Source: Pelobates cultripes
Taxonomy: Eukaryota; Chordata; Amphibia; Anura; Pelobatidae
Direction: 5' to 3'
DNA length: 64,000 bases
Assembly: GCA_933207985.1 (NCBI GenBank)
Contig: OW240917.1
Coordinates: forward strand, 111,076,522-111,140,521
Shown here: positions 39,101-51,100 of the stretch, in pieces
How positions within the stretch are numbered: position 1 is the stretch's first letter
How the letters are laid out: each line of letters opens with the position of its first letter
Notes under the pieces: model-generated
Database searches by the model: none
Told to the model about the DNA's origin: nothing
What the model saw: the letters and a program-made list of their open reading frames with translations, nothing else
Translations under genes and position numbers: made by a program

Positions 39101-42100
39101 AGTGGCACCACTGATTGGCTTGGAGCAGTCAGCTCACGCCCTAAGCCAATCAGTAGCTACCAATTTATTAAAAAAGAACCTTTTTATGAATAGGGAGCTA
39201 CTGATTGGCTTAGAGTGGTCAGCAGACCGCTCTAGGTCATTCAGAATGCTTCTGCGCGAAGCTGCAAGAGTCATCTGTTATCTAGGATTTCAGTTAGCAG
39301 AAGGACAGTGGGGTAGAGTGATCCAGCGCTGGGCCACAGACATTACGGATATACCATTTGTGAATGGTTTAATACCTAAAGGCGAGTCAGCGCCTTGGAC
39401 CTCCTGGCACTTTAACAGCTTCATTCCGATTAAGTTTTTATGGTGCCTGGAGTGTTCCTTTAAATTCCCAGACATATTTTTGGTCTAGTCAATCTTTGTT
39501 CTTAACTGTACTTAACCACTACATGTATTTTTTACAGTTTTTATTGTTAGATGAAGCAGGCACGATTTGTAGGCAGATAGCTTAGCAGCTCCAGTTAATC
39601 TCTATTGGAGATGTTAAAAACGTAGGGCAGATGATAATTACCAGGAACTCAGGGTTTATTTTGAAGCAACGAACAGTAGTTATGTTAGGTGTGGAAATGA
39701 GCCCTTTGTCATGAACTGAAGTCACAATTGTTTTATTGACGTAGGATAAATTCTGTTGATGATATCATCAACAAATAAGAAGCTATTAGGAGATAGGATA
39801 AATTCTGGTGTATGTCCTTTAATCTATGTGACACTAAAGGAAATTATGTAACTTTTCCATTTTTAAAATTTCATAGTATGTAAAATTTGTTGTAATGTAA
39901 ATACCTGACACTATTATTAAATAGTATCAGGCATCAACACAACTTAAATGCAATTTATAGGTTTTAGCATTATATTCATGCTATATTTTCCTCCACATTC
40001 AAATCTCTTCTGCTGCCTTCTGCAGTGCAACCCAGCTCCCTTATACACGTCTTTCTTTTCATAAAACGTCTTCCTGATTGGAATGTATGCAGTGTAGCTC
40101 ATATGTTAAGAGATGAGTGTGAGCTGAGCCGCTGACTTGACTCTGTTCCATAGGCAATCACTCTCCTGTTATCATTAGTAGAGTGGATTTATGTAAGCAG
40201 GTCACCGTACACTAATATTTCATTGGCTGAGCGAAGTATGTACCTTGTGTACTTCCAATCAGAAAGATGTCTTGTAAAAAGAGAAGCTTTGGCTATTGGG
40301 ATAAAGTTATGTAGAAAGCAAAACTTTTTTTTTTTTTTTTACTTAAGAGATTTGAATATGGGGATGAAAATAGCATAAGTATGAGTACAAAACACAAATA
40401 CACTTAAAGGAACATTCCCACCCCATAACAAATTCAGCCATGGAATACTGCACAAATTTAAAAAGCACAAACTGAATAAAAAAAAACAAGAAATAGCCAA
40501 AATAATGCTAATAAAAATAATAATGAGCATCTTTGACATTAAAACCACACTTCCCTAAGGGGGTAAATGCTCTAAAAGGCCACATACAACAATGTCAGCG
40601 CTCATTGTGGTAGACCCTAGTAGCACACACCCTCATGCAGTTAAGTGTAGGGTTAAACAATGTTAAAATCAAAAAAAGTTAAGTCTGAAATTAGTTCATA
40701 AATATACCTGTACATCTTAAGTCTCTTGAACGGTAGAATTGAGACTGAATAAGTTGTATTTTTAATACAAAGTAACCTTTTCCAGGCAGAATTGTATCCA
40801 AATCGCATGCTAATAGAAACAAATAGACAGACACATAATACTGCCAACTACTTCAGAAAATGTATACTCGTATTAAATACAAGATATAGTTGAGACTTAT
40901 ATGTGAGAGTTATTTGTAAGGCTCACACATCAGTACACATCAGGCAAAGTGCTTTCAAAGCCAGGTAAGGGAGGTTACCGCTTCCTACTGGGTCCATCTA
41001 CAGTCTTTGTGCTGTCCACCAACGAGGCCAAGCATTGTAACACTAAACAGCAGGACACCAGTCCGAGATACAGTAGGACCTCTTCTTAGTTTGAAAGAAC
41101 TGAACAATGCACCAGTTCTATGTATTTCCACAGTCCTGGGCTTTACCTGCCATGTGCACCTTAGAAAGAAGTCTCACTTATATAATGTATATGTTTTTGT
41201 TTTAGTGTTGTTTGTCTGAATAAATTGGCTGCGCTCTTCTATTTGTTTTGTTTAAGGTGTGATTTTGATACAATTCTTGCATGGAAAAAAATATTTGTAT
41301 AAAAGCTAAAACTTCTTCAGTAAGAATTCTTCTGTTCAAGAGACTGAAGATATACAAGTATCTTTTATGAACATATTTTAACACTTGACTATTTTAGATC
41401 TTAATTTTATTAAACCCCTACACTTAGTTGTGTCATGGATGCCGGGTCTATTCTCTTTGGCATCTTGGTATCCTCATGGTTCCTGGAGGCATGAGTGACA
41501 GCACCCTGGCTTGGTGGACACAGAGTGGCAATGCTGCAGCAGGAGTTGCATCACTTTCATTATGGATCCCAATGAAATAAACACCAGCGGCCTGTACCAA
41601 TGGATAAATGCATGGTCCAACAATTCATGGGATTTGCCAATTTTTACCGGGGGTCTATTCAAGACTTTTCGCAGACCATGAGTTCCAGGAAAATGTTTCC
41701 TGGTTCCTGGAGCCCTGGACGTCTACACTGTCACTTGGTGGATGAACTGATTTAAAGTGGCAACACCACAGTGACAGTTGTGTAATTTTCACTGCACAAC
41801 CAGGAAACTGTGTCACTGACAAAACATGACAGGGAAGGTGCATCGATTTTGACGCATATTCCTGAGGTCGCAGGAGCCACATCACTTAGTGCACATACTC
41901 TGTCATGTAAATGACACCAGAGCACCCATTAGCCACGGTTGTATTTGCGGGTGCCCATCCTGCATCAACTAAGCAGAGGGGGTGCCAAGTGCCCCTACCT
42001 ATAAATCGTAGAGCAGCCCTAACTCAGTGTTTGGATATCCTATAGGTTCAATTGCATCCCTGCTCCTTCCCACTACCTGTTTCCTGATCTCTTGCTGTAT

Positions 42101-45100
42101 TGGTTTCCTCGATTTTTTTACCTCGCCTCTTGGATCTTTGAATCTGTGCTGCCTACCTCGACCTTTGAATATGGACTAGCTCCTTCCCGACTATGACAGT
42201 CTGGTTCCTAATTACTGATTTATTTTTTATCAGTTCCATCTAATAAAGTCCCCATGGTACCACAGACTTCCTATGAGCTGGATTCCATCCATAAGTCTCC
42301 CTTTGGAGTGGGGCTTTGTAAGTGTGCAATTTGCTTCATACTCCACAACCTCAGGGGTATCCCTAACATGCATTACAACCTGCATGAGGGTGTTTTGTAC
42401 CGTTGTATCCACTAGTATGTACTAGTGTATACACCAGTGCCTCACCCAATTTGCACTGTGTGGGACTGGGAGTGTTCCTTTAAGTTGTGTTGGTGCCTGG
42501 AATATCCTCTTAAGGTCTAACCATGCTTTTCTTTGGTGCATTTAATACTTGAAGCTAAATATGTCATTTATTTTTAAATTCTAAAACTTAATATCACTCT
42601 TAAATACTTTGCAGGCAAGCACACAATTCTTTAAGAGGTGTGACTTGATTTGCTTGGACAGGAGACAATAAAAGTTTGGCTACAAAAAGATCAAGCAGTA
42701 AAACCTCTACAGAAAATCTATAAAACATACTGTATTTAAAGCACTTGTAAAATAAATTTATGTGCGTGTCATCTATAGATTCATGGACAAATTGCTGCAT
42801 TATATATGAAAAGCTGCTAAATACACTGCAACTGATCAGGGGAATCATTTATTTTAAAATAAACTTGTGTATTATAGAAGCTCTCACTAGTTAACGTGAT
42901 GTACATTTTTAACTATAGCATTATGAACAAATAGTGATGACTTTCATGTGTTTTCTTCCTCCCTGCTGCTGGACAGTTGACACCAAGGACATTCTTTTAT
43001 GGCAAGCATTCTTTTTTCCCATTACCGATTGGAAGAAAAAGCCTATGCAAACACATTGCATATCTGTATATTAATTTAAAAAGTATCTTTGATTATTCAA
43101 AATTGTCTTATTTAACAGTAGAGCATATTTGGATCTTAAAGGGACACCGTAGGCACTGTATCTGCTTCATCTCATTAAACTGGTTATAATGTCTGGAGTC
43201 TTCTGGTCCCATAATTTCTATCAGCATTAAACAGTTTTTAAAGTTTTAATGTTTTAATGCTAAACAAGAGTCCCCGGCAATCCATCCCCTCTGTGCTGCT
43301 TTGGCTAATAAGGCAGTATTAGCCTGAGCAGAAATGGGCAGCTGTGATTGGCTGAGAGTGTCAGCTGACTGCTTTTAGCCTGTCAGAGTTCCAACTGACG
43401 GTATGAATGGGTATAACAACAAGGAAGTGTGTAATCTCTGCCTTAGCTACACATACTGAAGGGGCCGAACTGTGGGTGGCCAGGGACTCTTATTTTGTGG
43501 CATACTGCACGAACATGGTGCAACACTGAATGGAGGGACAGTGCCAGGGTACTCCAAGCACTATAACCAATTCAAAGAGATGAAATGCTTATAGTGACTA
43601 CAGTGTCCCTTTAAATCCGCACATGGGTAATAATGGTACAATTCTTTTTTTATATAGCTTTGTTTACTGTCCATTACACAATTATAATTTTTTTAGTTGT
43701 TCAGTCGTTTAGCAACATATTTTAGATTAACCCCACATACCAACATCATATCTCACAGATGTTTAATGGACCTCAAGTCCTAAAACAAAGTTGTAATTGG
43801 ATGCACTTTTTTCAGTTGATACCCAATGTGTAGAGTGGTATACATAAGCTGAACTTGGTGTAATCTCACAGCACCCATACTGGCCACAAGGATCCTCTGA
43901 ATTGAGCTATCCAGGGGAGCTTCATATATATTGTGGTTTGGTTCTCCTAGTCGGAATGAAAGGTTTTTAAGTCAGTGTATATATGATACAGTATATTATA
44001 ACAATTACTCTCCTACAGTAAGTGAGGAAAAGGCAAAGTTCCATTTCAGCTGCCAAGGTAATTTACCCACAATCCATTAGTCAAAAAATACCAGAGAAGG
44101 GCAAACCACTGGTATAATGGACAATAGACAACAAAATTGTGCCACCCATGTATTGAGAACCAGTGCATGTAAAAAATGGTAATATATGTAAACATAGGCA
44201 AGTGACAAAGTGGGATATAATTAAACATAAAGCCTCACATACCTTACCCTTTGCTCAAGGACTAATTTTTAGCCTATCGAGCAACCAATTTCTATGCCAG
44301 GGCTTCATTAAGTCTCTCTGTATATTTTCTGAAGGACTGTAGTAGTAAATGTCCAAAATATTTAAAGAAAAGCAATAACATAATCGCTGAAATGTTTGTC
44401 CTTGCACATATTTATATTAAAAATGAACAAAAAAATGAAACATTCTAAAATTGTAAAATTAACACCATTTTTTTTCTTATCCCGTAACAGAAATCTCAGC
44501 GTGGGATTGCTGTTTTATGTTCTATTTAGGTTATAGCTGTGCATTTAATGCTTAAATATACCTTACACTATTTGTTTAAATAAAAAAAAGAACTTGTGTA
44601 GGGAAAGGGTTAAGATGATTGCTATTTTTATTTTATTTTTATTCTGTCAATGCATATGGGCACAGAGTCATTTTTGGAATTATGTCCTATACAAGCAATT
44701 CCCATTGTCCTTTAGAATTGCTTTCAGCATTAACATTTAAGGTTTCAAAATTATTTTCACAAAAGAAGCCTGTGTAGAAAATAGTTTTTTTAATCATCTT
44801 CCTATCACCTGAGGACAGTCTGGGTACATGCTAAATTCATTAAAGGATATGTGTACACTTTCTAATTTCAATTTACATCTTCTTAGGGACCATGTTAGTA
44901 TAAAAATATGTAGCACAATGTGTGTAATTATGCCTGCACACCATTGACATAAAATATATATAACATTACACATATAATGTTACCATTTTCAATGTATAAA
45001 TATATACCTATACCACAGAAAACGGATATTGGGCACCTGAAGATCCCTGGTTAGTGTCAAACCGTTTGAAAATGTTTTGACTACTTACTTTTGGTCAGAG

Positions 45101-48100
45101 CCAGGGTCTTTCTGGCCCCATAACTGCTACAGTGCTATGTATCGGTTTTGGTGCTTAGGCTGCCTCTTTAAGCCTTCCTTCTTTTGTTTCTTTTACTAAA
45201 TGTAAGTTATTAGTTAACCTAATCAATTAGTCGATTTACACAACAAGGGAAAGCATTTAACATAAACATTAACATCATATATTACAAGAATGAGATACCC
45301 ATGGAATTACAAAGAAAAATTTGATTCTATTTTTGTACGACACAAACTTTTAAAACAGGACACCTACATCTCCCTCCCTCTCCCCCAGTGCTACCAGGCA
45401 GTCCACCCTGCACAGCAGCGTGAGCACCGTAGTAGGATCTCCTGCCCACAAAAGAATGAGCAAATGCAGGAGTTCAAGGACCAAATGACCTTCTACACCA
45501 GTGGTAGTCAACCTTTTTCTACCTACCGCCCACTAATGGATCTTTCTTGATGGAAAAATGTCCTTACCGCCCACCAGTTTTCGTGCAAGTGCTGAATATT
45601 TTTTAGAAAGGAGGGTGTTTTAAAAAAAAAAAAAAAAATGTACATACATTTATCTTTTTATTTCTACTTAATGCATGTTTATAATGTTTTTAACTTTATA
45701 AAGTTTAATGGGAAAACAATAAAGTAAATTGAAATTACTTTTACTAGTGATTAATGAGATCTTTGAGGCAGATGCTGCGAGACTAAATATTTGATATCTG
45801 GTTCGATTTTCGTAAGGAACAAACGAAGGTCTCCTCTTTCGGTGATATTCAGGCCACCTCTCTGTTTGCGCATAATATGATTTCTCATCTGTGTGTCAGC
45901 TCATGTCCTCTCCCTCCTCAATTCCCCTCCCCACCTTTTTTATCCCTTTTTTCTATTTTTTAACCTTCCTTATAGCAATGCCCAGTAGGAAGGCTAAGCT
46001 AGGTAGCCCACTTACTATAGGCCACTATAACAGACAGGCACACACACACACACACACAAGACACACATAAAAAGACACATACATACAAACAGACAGGCAC
46101 ACATACATACATGCAGACACACAGACAGGCAGACATACAGACACACACACAAAGATACATACAGACACACAGACAGGCACACATACACACATACATACAG
46201 AAAAACAGACAGGCACACATACAGACACACACCCACAAGACACATACATACAGACAGGCACACATACATACAGACACACGCACACATACAGACACACACA
46301 CACACACAAGACACATACATACAAACAGACAGGTACACATACATACAGACACCCACATAAGACATACATAGACACATACACACATACAGACAGACACAAG
46401 ATACACATACAAAGACACATACATAAGACACACATACATACAAAGACATACACACACAACACATACATACAAAGACAAGACACACATACACACACACACA
46501 CAAGACATGCATACATAGACACACACAAGACATACAGACAGACACACACACACAAGACATACAAAGACACACACACACAAACACACACAAAATATTTCAT
46601 TCACCCTCCTGTTTCCTACCTTTTAGGTGCAGGAGGGTGACTTTCCCTGGGGTCCAGTGGTGGCTCAGGTGGATGGGAGTCAGAGTTCCTACTCTGACTC
46701 CCTGGTCTTCCTTCCGCGCGGTCTTTGTGTTAGCTGGGAGGAGTGACGTGCAGTCACTTCCTCCCAGCGTGTGATGTAATAATAGGGGGCCCGGTCGCGC
46801 TGTTAAAGCGCCCAGTGCTGACCGGGCCCCCTCTCAATCCACATCCATCGGGTGGCCCTGACAGCATGGGCCACCCGATGGACCCCTTGGACGGCAGCCC
46901 CAGCGGTTTGTCACGCGGGCCGGGGCAGCAAATGGTGATGGCGGTACCCGGTCGCAGGGGTACCGCCGGCTCGCACCCGTCCTCCCGCCCACCCAATCTC
47001 TGAAATTGAGGAAATCCCTACCGCGCACCTGGAATCCTGAAATGCCCACTAGTGGGCGGTAGGGACCAGGTTGACGACCCCTGGTCTACACGTACAAAGT
47101 CGCTATCCTTGAAAGTGAGAACAGTGCAGCTTCATCTGTTGAGAAGGAGCAGGTGAGGAAATGGAAAGTTACTGTATTAGAGTGCGCTAGCTGATGCCTG
47201 GAGATCGCATGATGACAGCCCAGGAGAAGACAAACTGCAGATCAAGCTGGGGAATCCCCAGGAAGACCATAATCAGCTCCTAAGAAACTACTCAGGGAAG
47301 AATCTGATTTCACTTCCCTTCAAAATTGGTTTCAAGGAACTGAAGTTCTCCTCAACTTCAAAGATGCAGCCCTGATCATTGCACAAGGCGAGAGCATAAT
47401 GAATCCCTGGCAATGGAACTGGCAGATCATAAAGCAAAGCTTTCTCAGCTTAAATCTGCTGAAGCAATAGTGAGCAAATGTTTGGAGATGAAACATTATT
47501 AAAAGTGGATCTTGAAAATCACTAGCTGTCTCTCTCAGAAGAACTCAAGCTCCATAACAATATGTCCAACGAATATATTAGAAGGAAGTATGAGACTTGG
47601 TTGGTAGAGGTGGATTCTGGTCGACAAGTGGAATATAAACCATTAACTTGCACAGGCACTTGTTGGAATGAGAACTCAACATGAGGAGCAAGTTACAATT
47701 TACATAGAAGAGCTCACATACACCTATCAGGCTAAACCTAGAGCATGCCCAGAATGACTGCAAGAAATAGAGGAAATGCTGGCTAAGGATAACAGGAAAA
47801 CAGCAGAAGTTTCCTGGAGATGGCTGTTATAAAAATCCCACTCAATTTAGCAGAGATTTTTATAATATAACAACTCATTTATAAAATTAATATTCCCAAC
47901 AATTTATATTATGAAATTATATTAATAACCTTAGATGCGGAGTAAAAAACAAAACTTTACACTCCTTGCTTTCAACAATTAAAATGATTTATTTAATGAA
48001 GCTGGACAAGCTAGTTATAGCACTACAATAAATACATTACCCTTCTAATATAATAGAAATTGCACATTCTGTATGTATACCCCATTTGTTTTAAATGTTA

Positions 48101-51100
48101 CCAATCCTTTATATGAAGTTGTGATGTCCTGCATAGTGTTACAATAAGAAACTAAGAAGATCTTTTACAAAGACTTTTAAATATCATCCTAATCTCCACC
48201 TTTGATACTCCATCAATGCCATTTCATTTGATATTCAATAAGACCACTTGGCTTCACCCATGGTAAAAGGGGTGTGGGTTCAAGAGAGGGTAGTAGGCAT
48301 CTCTACAACAAGACTGATCAGTTGCCTCTTAAATGGTCATTAAGTAAACTACATTCTTGTAACTCTGACCTCAGGGTAATAAGCCATTCCAGTTGTTTTA
48401 CGATGTGCTAATCAAAAAAAAAAAAATACAGTATGTATTAGGATTGTTCCAGGACATATTTAAGTTTGCATATTTAAAGGTGCTGGTACATAGTTTGTGT
48501 CAAAATAACGGATTTCACACTACCTGAAATCAGAGCTCAAATGCAGCAACTTTGTGATTACGAACAACTTCTAGATTTCAAACTAGCCCTGGACATGAAA
48601 ATCATACATAAAACTCCTGGAAGTGAAGAGGAAAGACTGGAGCTGCCTCCAAGCCCATCCTCATGTGTGACAATGTCAAAATTGCAGTGTCCACACCACT
48701 AGAGGTAAACGGAAGAGGGATGATGTTCAGGTGTCTGAGGCAAGCATTTGATTTAAGAACAATTCAGAGCAAGATTAACCTTTGGGTGGTTGGGTAATGA
48801 CTAGAACAATGGGAAACTGTGAATATTCCACCTAATGTGTTCCTGCACTTTCTAATAGGCTAACTGCAGATTGCACAAGCATTTACAAAACATGAAAATA
48901 AAAATAAACTTGCCTTGTGTTCCATAGGGGAAGTATAAAAATATTGAATTTAAATAGCAAAAAAAATATGGATTTAATTTGCTAAAATGTAGAGTTTTGT
49001 CAATTACTCTGCTGTAAATTATCAAATTTAAAATTCGGTTATGGCAAAAGTAAGTTCAGAACGTAAACTCACTCACACTGGTGTATACGTATGTAAATTT
49101 TGTAAGTAATTTCGCTTATTCCAACACATTTTTCTAGTGTCCCTGTTAAGCAATTTATGAGTAATAAACGTGTAAAAACAGCTTGGTTTTCTTATACCAG
49201 TGAGTGGGGTGCTTCATTTTTACAATGATTTACCACTCAGGAGCTAGTAAAAAACTTCACAATAGAAATTTTTAAGCTGGAAATAAAAAAAACATATGAT
49301 GGCATTTGTGCTTTATAAATAGCAGTAACCATGTCCTGTTATAGGAAAATAATCATTTATTGGGTCTTTGTGAGTAAGTATTGATGTTCGTGTTTTGAAA
49401 AATAGAAACTGAAAAGTCAATATTAAACGTAAGATATACAGCTCGTGGTAGGAATATCCCCCCTTCTGTACGGGCTGTCTTAAAGCTGGCTTTGCCATCC
49501 TCTCTTCCTCCCCCCCACCCCCAAAAAAATAGAATTTCATAAAGAAAAAATATTTATGAAATACTTACTTTGACTGCGTTGGAACTTAGCTGAAATTCTA
49601 ACGTAGTCAAAAGATACCATACGACAGAGTATGGACTACTTTGTTTTAAGTATTTTCTATGCTTGACAAAAAGGCTTAGCTACTGCTGTCCAGCTTTAAC
49701 CCCTTAAGGACACATGCCGGAAATATTCCGTCATGATTCCCTTTTATTTCTAAAGTTGTGTCCTTAAAGGGTTAAGTCCTCAGTCTTCACTAGTGAAGGC
49801 TTAGGTGAGATAGGCATTGTCTATAGAAGTTCCCTTGGGGTCCTCCACAGACATCAGTGTTGTATTCTCACACATGAGCAAGAGTACAGCACTGAAGTGG
49901 TCTCCTCACTGATGAAGCAACAAGAACTAAAGATAATGATGGCAGCCATGAGGGACAGGCTCAGGTACGTCAAATGAAGGTAAATAGAAAAAAGGAAAAC
50001 TGTATTCAGAAGATGTCCAAAAACAATCCTAGAATTGAAAGAAGGGGTTGCGAAAACTTTTTGAAAACATTGGCCACTTTTTACGTCTACAGTAAGATGC
50101 TTTCTCAGCACTTGCAGTCTCATGATTTATGGAGGTACAACTATTTCTTTTGGATTTCCTCTATTCATTTGATTTGTGTCAATATGTAATTCCCTGTATT
50201 CGGGGTAGCAGCACATCATATTTGTCTTATATTTAGGTATATAAAATTTTCTGTGCACCCCACAGACACCACACTGCAAGCAGCAAGATCGACATTTGGG
50301 GGTCTTTACAAAATATGCTTTAATGTTTTCCACGAGAGAGCTGGTATAGCAGCTGCAAGTAATTTCATTTATGAAAACACATAAATGAATCTGTTTGGCA
50401 AGCTAATAGAAGCCATGCACTAGCGTGCATGAAAGTCTAGGAATACAACTAATATGCACAACACTCCATTTCAAATCTGTGATAGAACCAGGTTTGGCAG
50501 ATAAACCGCAAACACTTATTGGGTTCTGCAGATGGTGATGGTTTACAGCAAGCAATGGAAATTTAGTGGAAAATACTTTTACTGACATTTTTTCACGTTC
50601 TCCTAATGTGTTACCTCACTAATATTACATATATATTTTGAGAAAATATAGTGAATGTAATTTCTGGGGATTATTATATTTTAAGACAGAGAATTATTTA
50701 GCACACCCTGGAAAAAAGTAACAGATTGCACATTTGATGTTTTTACTTGATTTAATGGAGTTTTTGATATAAGCTTGATATAAAGTTACCATGCTATCTA
50801 ACATCTAACAATCATCAATTGCCTCCGACCTCTGCATTTCCTTAAATTATTAGTGATAATAGATGCATAAGGAAGTTATTACAAACACTCTGTTACGGTT
50901 TTCTGTTACTTTTCTACAAATATATATAAAATAAAATCAATGTGTGGAAAGGGATCTGTTCAAAGTATACTCTTCTGCATATTTCTAGATAACATGTCCA
51001 ATGTCACAGAGCCATGTAGTAGTACTTTTGACATAAACTGACGTTTTAGTAAGCTACATCTGCCTATGGATTTCATAGCTTCAGCATCTATTAATCTTAC

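Noticed and set aside
39027..39488. 153-codon frame after SEC24D exon 8
   Set aside because: Falls almost entirely within a TTAA-type MITE; not a continuation of SEC24D.
45030..45080. Possible hammerhead (cctgaagatccctgg…caaaccg)
   Set aside because: No convincing stem II, and the GAAA box is absent.
46015..46604. Minus-strand frames of about 190-200 codons, Cys/Val-rich
   Set aside because: By-product of the CA-rich array; all three frames are open at once.
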